Assembly: GCA_037576195.1 (NCBI GenBank)
Contig: CM075101.1
Coordinates: 1,922,001 to 1,986,000 of the forward strand
DNA: 64,000 bases
Source of the DNA: Phytoseiulus persimilis
Lineage: Eukaryota; Arthropoda; Arachnida; Mesostigmata; Phytoseiidae
Reading direction: 5' to 3'
A model generated the notes under the pieces. The model did not search any database. It was not told the DNA's origin and worked only from the letters and a program-made list of their open reading frames with translations. Positions 19,484 to 31,278 of the stretch are shown piece after piece (within the stretch, counting starts at the first letter, position 1; every line of letters starts with the position of its first letter). Made by a program: the position numbers and the translations under genes.

Positions 19484-21500
19484 AAAAATTTCCTACACCC
19501 CGCAGGCGGTAACAGACGGATTCATGAGAGAGGAGGAAAGCGAGGCGGCGCTTGTAGCTCGCGGCAACTCAGAAATTGAGGGTTCTTGAAAGAATGAGAT
19601 GGAATGGAACGTATAGACCTGAATTCGATTGACATAGACGCGCGGAATATCCGTTCTTTTCGCATGGCTCACTCTCAAGTTCCAGATATGATTCCTGAAA
19701 TCTTGAAAAGGGGAGGCGTGTTACTTTTATCTAGAAATTAGAGGACGCGGCATCATTCGAACATGCATTCCGATTCCCGTGGGATGTAATGGGGATCTCG
19801 CAGAGTTCATTTCCGCATTTAATCATCTCAGGCCCCAATGCCTTCGTCGAAAACACCGTGATTTTTTTGACAGTTTTGATGGCTACACGATGAGTGAAAT
19901 ACTCTCGAGTACCTCGGAGAGCCTAGATACACGATGTCTGCGACGACTACGAGAGTCCACAAGACCGTTTAGAGTGTCTCAAGAGTGTCTGAAGTACCGT
20001 CCACGAGAGTATGCGGTGCAAGTGTCAGGATTCCTTTAGCAAAACTGTTTGTTGCAATAGGAGAAGTGATTCGAGGCTCGAGTATCTATTTGGAATGCAT
20101 TTCAGAAACCTCGCCCAACCGGCAGATTGAATCTCTCTCGGATAGGGTAATTCCGAGGACATTCGGAAATCGAAGTCTTCTCCGTCCGCCAGCTTTCACG
20201 CAATCCGAAGCTACCCGGAGAAGCCTTCCTTCTGTCTTCTTCTCGACCATCCATGAGGAACTCATGTGATCCATCCACTCGAAGCGTCCAACTGGCCACT
20301 GACGTCCACAAGGAGTGGACGTCGGCTAGCCCTCATCATTGCTCCATAGAATATGACTCAAGCAACCGCTGTCCTCCCATGGCACCATTTCGAGAACGAT
20401 ACTCAGCCTTCCTGGATCCAGGATCGGTATATCGATGACTCCTCTTGGATCGATAGAGATTTTGGGATGCATGCCCACGGCGGTCGGCCCATTCAGCTCG
20501 TTCCTCGTCATGACTAATCTTAAGCATGTCTTGATCGCCCGTCATGAGTAGCGTGGCGGATATCTGCGAGAGCATTGCAATTTCCGGGAGAATTCTCGGG
20601 CAACAGTGGGACAGGGGAGCAACGCGTTCGCTGGTTTCGCGTGTGGAGGGAGCCCATCAAACTTTCACGCACTCCTTCGTTCCTTTCCCTGTTCCCGCGA
20701 TGAGTGAGGTCTCGACAAAATCGGCGAGAATATGGCTCGAGTGCCACGTGAGCTTCCAGAAAGTACCGACTCCCAGGGCTCACTGGCCAACGGAGAATCA
20801 CAGGCTGTGGCTCAAACGCAGGTCTGCCCTCATAGTTGACCCAGCATAACGAGCGCGCCGCATTGCGAGCCTCCCAGAGCAAGGCATGAGGAGCTCCCGC
20901 GATCACAATAGACACCAAGGACAGCTACTGTGTAACGCTCATTCGTCAAATAGCCCTGAGAGAGCTCTGGGACGCCGTCGGGAGCATCTTCCTTACCCTG
21001 CCCCTGATGCCTATCTGTTGAGATGCAACACGCGAAAGCGGATGCATCCGAATCTAGATTCAGCAGACTCGGTTCGTACTAGAACCCACGCCAATCGAGG
21101 CGCTAGAACAATCAACTCCTTCATCAGTGAACTCATGTTCACCAACATCCCCGGCTCAGAGCCGTGATTACTAACACCCTCGAAGTACTCCCCGAAGACT
21201 CGACCCAACAACTCTCACTCTCCCAATCACATCCCATATAACCATAAACCACATCCGGATAAACTACTGTTCATCTTTACGCCGTACGATCTTCTCCTTG
21301 CTACCGTATCAGTGTCCGCGAGGTGAAGCTGCCTGTGCACGGAGCCTTCTAGCTAGCAAGCCGCTAAAGACGAATTTCCTCTCCGACACGTTAACAGTAC
21401 CTTTGCGCCTGCGATCCTACGGTAAGTTTTACAGGATAGAACGCGGTGAGCAGTCATTTTTTTTCATCCCTACCACCGCCGCGGAGTCATCAAATTTCTC
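19484..21500. other. 2-kb stretch without recognisable gene
   Basis: Only short unsupported frames. Part of the right end may be the 5' LTR or leader of copia D, whose gag begins just after, but no second LTR copy survives to prove it. Confidence 0.4.
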
Positions 21501-21999
21501 ATGATATCACCAGCCGAAAGTGGTTCTTTCATCATCCTTGTACCCGATCAAGTGGACTTTGATACACCTTCACCAGTTCATTTTGAGGTAGAACAGCCAC
21601 GAGAATCCCCACAGCGTGCTGTGATGGCTAACAATGCCTCCACGAGCGCCGCGGAGCTTCCCAATTTGACAGCGGTTAATTTGGTAATTGCCGGCAAATA
21701 TTATTCGGCCTGGAAAACCTTCATCGACAGATTACTTTTCGCCGAAGATAAATGCTTCGAGGCTGCTCACGGCACTCTTCCCATTACCGATCCAGATTAC
21801 AAAGATGCTAACAATCTTGCGCGAAGCATTTTACTCAATTCGCTTGATATTTCGCTCATCCAGTTGAAATTCAACGATTCGATCTCCAAGGTTTCTGCTG
21901 CGAGCGCATGCGTCGCAATCACAGAAGAATTCGAGAACGTGACTGGTCAGCGACAACAAACCGCCATGAAAAACATTTCGACGTTCAAATTCGATTCAG
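21501..21999 (+). pseudogene. gag: copia D gag, N-terminal part
   Basis: UBN2-like copia gag with KYYSAWKTFIDRLLF and ARSILLNSLD, likely starting at ATG 21501 or 21625. The frame is cut by the BEL LTR in the middle of the gag core (after FKFDS) and resumes at 39797 with a QLVAEAINAG helix. A CCAL-type zinc knuckle is not seen in this piece. Confidence 0.75.
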
Positions 22000-22221
22000 T
22001 GTTACCGAACACTTGTGCTGCCGATTGGAGGCGATCGGCGGCCGGGGTTTCGTATGTCAATAAAGTCTCTCTCGTTCTGGTGGCCCCTCTCCACGAGCGC
22101 AAGACACACAGTCAGTAAGTGTGGAACCGCCAGAAACGAAGCTAAAAATCTACTACGGAGATCTCTTCATTGTTTCGTCGAATCTACCCAGTCCCAAGAG
22201 GGAGCTTACTAGTTGGTAACA
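22000..22221 (+). repeat. 5' LTR of BEL
   Basis: 222 bp, with perfect terminal inverted heptamers TGTTACC/GGTAACA and an AATAAA within GTCAATAAAGTC. Confidence 0.93.
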
Positions 22222-22234
22222 TGGTGTCAGAAAG
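22222..22234 (+). other. primer binding site of BEL
   Basis: TGGTGTCAGAAAG directly follows the LTR. The TGG start fits complementarity to a tRNA 3' CCA end; the tRNA is not identified. Confidence 0.6.
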
Positions 22235-22414
22235 TTTCTGAAAGGAATCCGCGCATTGAAGCTCGTATTTCTGCACCCTGACTCAGAGAAATCATCGAGA
22301 GGGTACGTCGACGTGTTGGACAACCTAAGCCTAACCGCGTGCCCTCAGTTCAATCCAAGCGAGCACGCTCAGCCGCAGCTCATTGCAAGTGCGGCCCTAT
22401 CGATAGCACAAACC

Positions 22415-23827
22415 ATGCCCGATCGAGCCGATAACAAAGACAGCGATCTGAACGCCGCAGGTCAAAGCGAACAGCAGTCGTCAGAGCCCGAGGCGTTGAT
22501 AGCAAGACAAGCTCTCGCCTACGTAAGGTCCAGAATTACAAGACTGGTGAATAGGACCAATCCTCTGCTGGATTCGGTCACGGATTCCATCGAGTCTGTC
22601 GAGGAGCTCGACCAACTAAGATCCCAATTCAGGGAAACACTTCATGACCTTCACGCGAAGCTGCAAGAGTACCTTAACGTCCATGCCGTCGCAGGCAACG
22701 AGCCCCTGATCGCACGCGAGTACGAAAAGCACGGTGACTACGTGGAGAGGGCAGAGGACTCACTGGCGAGACTCAGGCGGAGACGCAACGCGGTAGCCAG
22801 AGTGATCGAAGTTGAGGTTGACAACTCCTCTGACTCATCGCCGCGTGTGGCAACGGTGTTAGGATTCGTCACCCCCGCCCAGGAACAACTGGACTTCCAG
22901 AGTGAAACAGCAAATGGAAGCTTCCCCATGCTCGAGGACCAGCGTCACTACGACGAACAGGAATCGCCGGCCCAGGACGCAAGCCCAAGTTCACAGCAGG
23001 CGCAGTTATCTTCCCCGGGCCCGGAATACGGATCGTTTCGGCCTCAGCCGCAGCCATCGCAGGTCTGCTACATCTCCCAGGACCCCGCGACGAAGGTTCC
23101 CAAATTCTCCGGGGATCCGATCAAGTTTTCCGAATGGTGGCACCTATTTCACCATTACGTCGACTCCCAGCCACTTGAGACTACGGAAAAGTGCAGAATC
23201 TTCAAGAACTCGGTAGTCGGAAAGGCAGCCAGACTCATCTACCACCTACCGGTAAGCAGAGAATCTTATGAACTTGCCAAGAAAGTGATTAGTGATCGTT
23301 TTGGTGGGTCGACCAGAGCCCAAGATGCCCATCTTCAACAAATTCAGCGAATCTGTACCATGAGGGATTTGGACAGAAAAGATAAGTTCGCCGATTTCAT
23401 TTCCACTCTCAGCCAGCACGTTAGCTCTCTGGTAGAACTGGGGAACGAATACTCGGCGCTATTGGTCACGCTCTCTCCGACGATTCTCGCGGTTATCCCA
23501 GAGGGTAGCAGAATGAAATTCAATTCCTCGTGGAAGTCGCTGGAAAGCACAGGCATCTCTAAACTAAAAGCTCTTATGGAGTTCCTGGCCAATCAGGCCA
23601 ATCCGGGCTCATCGAGGAATCCAGGGAGCAGGCGAGATTCGTTCAAAACGGTTTCAAAACTCAAAATAACGCCGATCAAAGTCGTAGGGTTACCCCGCAG
23701 CAAAAAGGCAACAAAAACTTCCGAGACCCACAGTTTTCCTTTTCCGCGAATGTTCCCAAGCCAAGCTTCACTCGCATCTTCTGCGCCGCAAAAGATCATA
23801 GCAGTTTCAAATGCAGCAAAAGGATGA
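22415..23827 (+). pseudogene. gag: BEL gag (DUF1759-like)
   Basis: ATG at 22415 (MPDRADNKDS). A coiled, charged N-terminal half is followed by the gag core PKFSGDPIKFSEWW...FKNSVVGKAA...RFGGSTRAQDAHL, typical of BEL/Pao gag. After about 23640 the residues no longer fit the family, while the next frame carries the expected IFCAAKDHSSFKC knuckle leader. A one-base shift near there has therefore broken a once-continuous gag-pol frame. The 4-nt overlap with the following ATG is a consequence of this, not a designed junction. Confidence 0.82.
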
Positions 23828-26043
23828 CGGCGGAGGATCGAAGAATGCGGGTGCTAGATCAAAACGGCTGTCTCAGGTGTCTCAGACGTAATCACGATAC
23901 CCGAAACTGCACGGCAAAATGCGCGAACTGCTCATATTGCTCCGAGCGACATAACAGGCTGGATTGTCTAAAAAAAGAGCCGGAGATCGAGGTCGCTAGC
24001 ACGCAGGCAACTGTTTCCACTTCAGTGGCATCAGCCGGAGCCAACCAGGCCTCAGACACTCTGGTCCAGACGGCCTACGCATGGCTCGTCAATGGGAAGA
24101 AGAAGATTATTTGTAGGATTCTCCTCGATCCCGGTTCCCAGGTCTCCTTCATTTCAAAAAAGGTCGCTGACCTCTTAGAACTTCCAACAGTCGAATCGGG
24201 TCAGTTAGCCATTAACGGGGTGGCCGGTCAGAGGCTTAACGAGGAGCAGGTCGATACCGTCGCTCTCAAAATTCGTAGCAGATTCTCAGGCAGCGAAATC
24301 AGGATCAACGCTCTATCTGTCCCTATCTGCATTCAAGGCATTCTACCGAGAGCCTGGATTCCCAACGGTTTCAGCCCAGTGGCGGACTTCAAGGAGCCGG
24401 GTTTCCCGGATGAGATTGACTTGCTCATTGGTTCTGACTGGCTACACCTCGTTTACTCCGGGATGTACAGGATGATCGGCAAAATAACGGCAGTTCCGAC
24501 CAAGCTAGGGTGGGTATACTGGGGCAACGACTCGGCTAAAAGAGTTCAAGGCTCGGTGGTCACGTCGCTTGGAGTCATTGGAGTTGTCCCGAAAGTCCTC
24601 TCGCCGGTGCAGCAGAAGCTCAAGACTCCCGAGGAGCTGGACAACCTGGAGTTCCTCTGGGACTCCGAGTTCCTGGGGATTGAGCACCCGTCCCCGGACG
24701 ACTCGAGCAACTCAGAGCAGCAGATGCAGCTCCTCGCTCGCTCACCCATCGAACAGGATCCTGACGGCGGCTATTCAGTAAGCCTCCCATTCAAGAGCAA
24801 TCATGGAGCTCTGGGAGACAACCAAAAGTTGGCATACCATCGAACTGTTACCTTTCTCAAGAGCAACAAGGAAAGGCCAGAGGTGTTGAAGGCGATCGAT
24901 AAAGAGATTGGCGCGAACATCAATGCTGGTTTCGTGGAGCCAGCTGAGCCTCGCAGACCAGGCCAACCGGCTCACTTTCTTCCGTTGCTTGCGGTGGCCA
25001 AGAGATCATTCCAGCAGTCCGAGCTACCTAAGGTCAGAGTTGTCAAAGACGGGGGCGCCCGCAGTCCGGATCAAGCATCACTTAACGATGTCCTTGAAAA
25101 GGGCGCAAACTGTGTACCTGACATCCTGGCTGTTCTTTTGCATTTTCGTCGAAAGCCGATTGCCATCTGCGCCGACATAGAGAAAGCCTTCATGAGATTC
25201 CGCATCGCAAAGGAACACAAGACGTTCCTCAGATTCTACTGGGCACCCGGTCGAGCCGACAATCCCGACGCGCCTGTCAAAGAGTACTGGGCAACTGTGT
25301 TGGAGATCGGTCTTTCTTGTTCGACTTGGTTGCATTGCGCCGGCATCAAGTACCATCTGGATCTGCAAATGCAGAAGCACCCAGACAGGGAGCCTTTCTT
25401 GAGGGAGATTCAGCGTTCATTCTATGTAGACGACATTCCAACGGGAGCCGACACCATCCCCTATGCCAAAGAAGTTGTTGAAACTCTTATCGAGACTTTC
25501 GAAGCAGGCCACTTTCCGCTCAACAAATGGGCTACCAACAGCACCCAGCTGGGCGATTTCATCAAAACCAGGCAGGGGGCAGAAGTTCAGGTGGCTTCGG
25601 GGGAGGTTGAAACGAAGTTCCCGGGAATCCCTTGGGATTTGGGTGCCGATTCTCTTTGGATCAGAGTTCCCGAGACGATCCTCCGACTCACAGAGGGTAT
25701 CCCCACCAAACTAAAGCTCCTCCGAGGCCTAAGTCGAATTTACGACCCTCTTGGCATGATCTCCTGCATTTCCATCAACCTCAAGGTCCTCACACAAACC
25801 CTGTGGTCCAGGAAGATAGATTGGAAAGAGCCCCTAACTGGAGAGCTGGCGGATGCGTACCTCAGGGCAGTCTCAAATCTGGAACGCGCAGCGGACATTG
25901 CAGTCGACAGATGTCTCTTCCACTTTCCCGCGTCAGACTCCAGAAAGGAGCTTCATGTTTCCGCGGACGCCAGTCTCTTCGCGTACGGCTGCGTTGCGTA
26001 CGTCAGAGAATTGGTCCCCTCCCGCGCAGGGCAGTCTCGGTAA
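23824..26043 (+). pseudogene. pol: BEL zinc knuckle-protease-RT-RNase H part
   Basis: Contains CLRCLRRNHDTRNC (CX2CX4HX4C), aspartic protease LLDPGSQVSF, and RT with ADIEKAFMRF (motif A) and FYVDDIPTG (catalytic YVDD). RNase H begins with HVSADASLFAYG. The frame ends at 26043 because of a shift; the continuation VKFIMSKARVTPLKG is in the frame running to 26957. True coding starts upstream of the ATG at 23824. Confidence 0.9.
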
Positions 26044-27639
26044 AATTCATCATGTCGAAGGCAAGAGTTACTCCTCTGAAAGGGAAGTGGACCATTCCTC
26101 GTCTGGAAATGCTTGAGGCGGTTATGGCTTCGCGCATCAGCAAAAGGATCGCGGACAGCTTTGAAGCCCCCTTCAACCAAGTTTTTCTATATTCCGACGA
26201 CAGCTCGGTTCTGGGTTGGATTCGAGACGATCCAGGCAGATGGAAACCCTTCGTGGCGAACAGAATCCGAGAGATCCAGACACTCGCCCAGGCACATCAA
26301 TGGTCATACGTCGCCAGCTCGTCAAACCCGGCCGACCTCCTGAGCCGTGGGACCCCACTGGATTCAGAGGAGCTCCGCTCATTCTGGTTGCGTGGACCTA
26401 CCTGGCTCGTGTACAATGAGGAACCGGGTTTCCATGCCCTAAACCTACAGCCGATGGACAGAGAAGCGCTCCTGGAGCGGCGTGCTGCGGTGGTCTCGGC
26501 CGCCTCGGTTGCAACAACATCGATTGTTTTCGACCGCCATTTAGGTTCTTGGCCGAAGGTAGTCAGAGTCCTTGCCTACGCAATGAGATTCTCAAACAGG
26601 GCTTCCGGTCGGCCAGTTCCATCATCAGTATCCATCGACGCGGAAGAGTTTCAAAACGCAGAGATCAAGCTCATCAGGAACATTCAGTCTACTCACTTCC
26701 CAGCAGAGCTCCGCTCGAACAGAGAAGATCTGGGACTCACCAGTCGATTGGCTCAGCTAAACCCGTTCGTTGGTGAAGATGGTTTACTCAGGTGCAGGAG
26801 TAGACTGGAGAGGTCCTCGAATCTTTCATACAACGAGAAATTCCCAGCCATTCTGCCCGGAGATGAATTTCATGTCCAACTATACATCAGGTGGCTTCAC
26901 GGCGGCCGCTGTCTTCACGCTGGCGGCGTGGCCGCCGTTCTTCACCACTTGAGATGACGTTTCTTTGTGACATCAGCTCGGAGGGTCGTGAACAAAGCGC
27001 TTCATGGTTGCAAGGTATGCGTTCGGTTCCGAGCAAAACAGGCGTGCGAACCGATTCCGCCCCTGCCCGCTTTCCGAATCGAGGAGAGTCCACCGTTTTG
27101 TCTTGTAGCAGTTGATCATGCAGGCCCAGTTTACTTCAAGCATGCAGACGGCAGCCGCGCCAAAGCGTACATCTTGCTGTTTGTCTGCGCTGTGACCAGA
27201 GCGGTGCGTCTCGAGCTCACGTCGGACCTCTCCACGCACGAATTTCTCCTAGCTCTGCGGCGCTTTATCAGCAGAAATCCAGCTGTGACTAGAATAGTCT
27301 CGGACAACGCCCGAACTTTCAAGAAGGCCGACAGAGAAATCAATTTTTTGTTCGATTACGCCAGAACTCCGGAAACACAGGCCTTACTTTCGAGGAAAAG
27401 AATAACCTGGCAGTATTCAACGGAAAAAGCGCCTTTGTTCGGAGGCTTCTGGGAGCGGCTGGTGCAAACTATCAAGAGGCCTCTGAGAAAGGCTCTGGGC
27501 GTACACTGTGTGCCTTTTAGAGACCTAGAAACGCTTCTGTCGGAAATTGAAAAGATGGTGAATGATCGTCCGCTCTGCGCTGTGATCTCCGATCCCAGCG
27601 AGCCTCGCGCCCTGTCCCCGAGCGACCTAATGCATGGAT
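26044..27639 (+). pseudogene. pol: BEL RNase H end and integrase, interrupted by copia B
   Basis: RNase H continues (WTIPRLEMLEA, SSNPADLLSRG). An in-frame TGA at 26955-26957 precedes the integrase zinc domain. The catalytic core follows: VDHAGPVY, VSDNARTF and APLFGGFWERL supply the D, D and E. The frame is cut in LMHGYS by copia B at 27645. After B the same frame resumes at 37987 and continues to 38357. Confidence 0.88.
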
Positions 27640-27644
27640 ATTCG

Positions 27645-27983
27645 TGTTGGATATTTGGGCTCACTAGCTAGTTGGCGAACAGTCTCAATCTGAAAATGGG
27701 CTGAAGATCACGGCACAAAATAAACAGACAGAGTTTCGGTTAGAAACATCTAGCTCCTCAGAGCTGTGCTTTATCAGCTCTGGTATATATACCCAGGGGA
27801 AAGTACCGTAACAGGTGGTAAGCAGATCCGAAGCTGGGTTGCCTTCGGATCTGTGTCACGACATGCGAATGCAATTCTCCGAAGTGTCAGAGGTGAACTT
27901 CGTGTTCACCTCTACCTCTGACCACTGACCGTAATCACACTGACGGGTTTCAGATACCCGCAATATGGCTAAATAATGCATCA
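27645..27983 (-). repeat. 3' LTR of copia B
   Basis: 339 bp; in the sense direction starts TGATGCATTATT and ends CCAACA, with a TATATATACC core. Directly flanked inside by the polypurine tract at 27984-27992. Confidence 0.93.
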
Positions 27984-28075
27984 TCCCCCTTTAGACGAAA
28001 GCCGAGTGTTGATTACCTAGATTACATTCTACGTATCATGACTACCTGATATCTGTACAGTGTGTTTAACTTTAC

Positions 28076-28765
28076 CTATGACCACTCAAATTTGGGGGGT
28101 TCTGTCCAGTTGTTCGGAGGTGCGTCGCTCCTTCCCTCGTAAATGAATGAATCGAATCCAACATTTCTTCTGATGAAGCGTTTGAAGAAATCAACGCACT
28201 CCACTGGGGCAGGGCATCCCTCCCTTTTGTCTCTTCTGCTCCTGAACAAGAGCATGAAGTTGATGCGGTCAATCAACCACTGGATGATCAGTCCTCGTCC
28301 GATACACTGAATCGTCTTCTTGAAGATCCGGGATTCTCCTCCCCATCTTCGTTGGATTGATCTCTCCGATGGGAGAACTTCGTGGGTCACTGCCATGTAG
28401 AATGACAGCCCGTACAGGTACGCGTCGTAACCTGTGAGTGTGTCAGGTTTGAACTCATCCGTGAGTTCTGCCTCTGCAATCTTGGTTTTGAACCATTGTC
28501 TCAATGGTTCTGGCATGTCCTCTATCCCATGTGACAGAGCTCTCCGGTCGATGATGTTCCAGTTGTTAATATACTGGCCTCCAAGGAAAGTATTCGTATT
28601 CTTTCCTGATAGGTGAAGTGATGAGTCGATCTTACACTCACCAGATTCACATCTGCATGCCATGAGTCCGTCAAGATCGTTTACCTCTGGGAGGTGTGCG
28701 AAACGTAGTGCTAATTTGTTGTAGCGGATGCGGTGTGATGAGATGTCCAACTGGGGTGATGCCAT
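28076..28765 (-). CDS. gene X, unknown protein of copia B
   Basis: Open frame of about 229 residues from ATG 28765 (MASPQLDISS), on the sense strand between the 3' LTR and the AS1 promoter. I do not recognise a family. Visible features are a cysteine cluster CRCESGEC near residue 40, no obvious signal peptide, scattered charged residues, and a basic segment FRSRRDKREG. Family A has no counterpart; it has only about 360 bp at this place. Translation would need a spliced or internal transcript. A CTGTAG acceptor-like site lies just before the ATG. The intact length in an otherwise damaged element suggests a real gene, but there is no homology support. Confidence 0.5.
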   Translation of the reverse strand: MASPQLDISSHRIRYNKLALRFAHLPEVNDLDGLMACRCESGECKIDSSLHLSGKNTNTFLGGQYINNWNIIDRRALSHGIEDMPEPLRQWFKTKIAEAELTDEFKPDTLTGYDAYLYGLSFYMAVTHEVLPSERSIQRRWGGESRIFKKTIQCIGRGLIIQWLIDRINFMLLFRSRRDKREGCPAPVECVDFFKRFIRRNVGFDSFIYEGRSDAPPNNWTEPPKFEWS

Positions 28766-29341
28766 GATGAAGACTTTTCTACAGGTTTCAGAGCACAAAA
28801 TTCACTATGGAAGGTTGACGTCTTACTACCTCGAAGGTTTTCTTCAGTATGAGCTTGTCTTTGAACTTTTCTGCTTTATACGAACTGCCCTCTATGGGTC
28901 AAAGGCCGGGCTGTGGTGTGCCCCCTGAACGTGTTGTTCGGCTGTTCAAAGCATTCTTTATGTTCTCACGAGTGTTCGATACCGACGAGTAGGTACTAAC
29001 GCGAGACCGCTGTTTTCTATCTCTTTGAAAACAGCATCTTTGTTATTAGAGGCACTCGTGTATATGTTCTCTTGTTTTTCCGAGTCCGAGTCGCTCAAGT
29101 TCTAAGCACTCAATCCTCTCATCGATATTTCTACAGTAGATTTGTCTAAATAGTCTCGTTTATCGGAATTTTTCAGTCGAGAACTGCTTGTTCTGTTCCG
29201 ACATTGGAATCTAGGCTACTAATCATAACGAACGATTAGAGGGGGAAAGTCTAGACCCTTTATAACCAGTATCTGAGGTCATGAGGCCATTACAACTCCT
29301 CACGAACTCTGGTCAAACGCTCGTTTGGTCTCTACTGCATC
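28766..29341. promoter_or_regulatory. divergent intergenic region between gene X and AS1 (copia B)
   Basis: About 575 bp without a gene. A TATAA (TTTATAACC) at 29261-29265 lies 80 bp before the AS1 ATG, the same relative place as the TATAAAAGG of family A, though the match to a TATA box is weaker. Confidence 0.4.
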
Positions 29342-31006
29342 ATGGATCCGAACCAATTGCCGTACAGTGTCGTTCCATCACCATCACCACCGCCTCGCCT
29401 CAATCATCCTCCAGGTATTCAATCTCCCGTTCCAATGAACTACACTGGTTATCGTCTTCCGGTGCCAGTTAATGTTCATGGGGTTCCTATGCCTGTTCCT
29501 GTGACACCTGGTCAAATGATTGTTCACCCCAGCAACGATGGGAACGTTGTGACTGTGAACGTTCAGGAATCAGGACTCGTGTCTGAGTATGGGAAATTAC
29601 TCATGGATCGACTTGTTCAAATGGAGAATGCAGTCTCCATTTATCGAAGTGAAGCTCTCGCCATCCCCAATTCAAACATTGATATTGGAGTGCGTCATGA
29701 GGAAGTCAAAATTCTTTGCTCCAATCTCGACACCTATGCCGATAATTTCTCCAGTCTTCTTACTCAGCTCAATGCATTTGCTAAGTGTGTTCCCAAGACT
29801 GCCGCTCTTGATGAGGTCATCAAGTCCATGGGTCAAATTCATGATCAGGTACAGGACCAAGGATTGGCCATCAAAATGACTCGTACAAGTCATAGTGGAC
29901 TCTCTGATCGTCAAACTGAATTTGCGTCAAAAATGGCCACAATCGAACAGATTCAACTTGTCCATGAAATGATTGCCAGTGTCCGTACTGACGTTGCCAA
30001 GGTTGTAAGTCAGGTTGGAGTCATGTCCTCCAAAGATCGTTCTCCCGACTCATCCACCACGGGGAATGTTGATTCCCTGACGCGAAGCATTGCTGAATTG
30101 AGGGACAACATTCATCGTCTTGAGAACAAGATCATCACGGTCGATAAGTCAGCCAAGAAGCATTCTGAGATAAACTCAAGAAACATCAATGAGGCGCTTA
30201 CCAAGATTACACTCACCGAGTGCTCACTCAAGTCTCATGATGATGCCAGCAAGATGAACTGGGCAGCGAACTCGGGAAATCTCCAAGAAGTTCGCGATCA
30301 ACTCGCACGTAATAGTGCCGCCGTTGCCAACATCCTGGTGTCGCTGAACGAAATCTCAGCACATGTGGACCGAGTTTACACTATGTGTAATAACTTACAA
30401 ACGAACCAGTCATCGTTCGAAGAAGAGCATGAAGATATACCACCACCGCCGCCTGCTCGAAGGAGATTCTTGATCCGTCTATTTCAAGAACTTCTGAACT
30501 ATGTTCTCACATGCAGAGGGTTCTGCATTTTTCTCATTCTTCTATTGATTATGGGTATGTATTTCACCATTCTAGAACTATCAGTAATGAATTTCTAATG
30601 GGGTCTTATAAATTAAATCTCTTTCCTTCTAGTTGGAAGTATCTCCTTCGGCATTTACCGCATTCATCATGCCGGTGTTGTTGTGGTGACCTCCTCAGCA
30701 ATACCTGACCTCTCCGATGACGACTCAATCGTTTTCGCAAGTGATCCACCCCCAGTGATTCAGCAGCGTCCTGTGAACCGCACAGGACTCGTCAAGAAGT
30801 CCGATTCGGAAAATGTTGTGCTTCGCGACTATGGATGCAAACGTAACCCTCAGGTCTCTGGATGGATATGTATTCATGAGACCTCTAAGGCATGCTTGAG
30901 TGTTCCCGGCAATAAGCCAGTTACCCAAACAGTCCTGTGTACTCACACTATTGACAATAGTGTCTGTGGTGCTGGCAAGCCCACCACTGTTTGTAGTCGT
31001 GTTTGA
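29342..31006 (+). CDS. AS1, antisense coiled-coil membrane protein, copia B (two exons)
   Basis: Exons 29342-30554 and 30633-31006, about 528 residues. The 78-bp intron starts GTATGT and ends CTTTCCTTCTAG, phase 1. Order by eye: a Pro-rich start, then a long heptad-like region (residues about 75-355) rich in Leu, Asn, Lys and Glu. A PPPPPARRR stretch follows, then one hydrophobic segment at about 383-410, with the intron inside or just after it, and a C-terminal domain with seven cysteines. The pattern YxCxR...WIC...ETxxxCL matches family A AS1, and the intron has the same phase and place. The N-terminus is much longer than in family A. Likely a type II membrane protein able to oligomerise; the role is inferred only. 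Confidence 0.74.
30555..30632 (+). other. phase-1 intron of AS1 (copia B)
   Basis: GTATGT donor, TTTCCTTCTAG acceptor, 78 bp. The unspliced frame ends 44 bases in. Splicing joins ATG-G to TTGGAAGT and continues the frame into the cysteine-rich exon. Confidence 0.72.
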
Positions 31007-31278
31007 TTTTACGCCTGTGGTTAGGCGGTTTTTAATTCGAAACCTCAATCACTTTCAGACCGTCACTTGATCTTTGGAAGTCGACGTCTGTATCTTTTGA
31101 TGAGCTTGATTGTATTGGCAACGAAATAAATCAAAACATTGGCCTGGAGATACGGAATCTTGTATTTCTGTGTTTTCGTAACACACGATGGCTCCTCCCC
31201 CTTTTCTCTATAGTCGGTAATACTCTGTTTCGTTCTGGCAGTTACTGCCATTCATCGGCCTTCCAATCAGTCGTTAGG

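Noticed and set aside
23820-23830. ATGA overlap as a programmed gag/pol junction in BEL
   Set aside because: The knuckle leader is already coded upstream in the pol frame, so the gag frame was shifted by mutation; the overlap is accidental.
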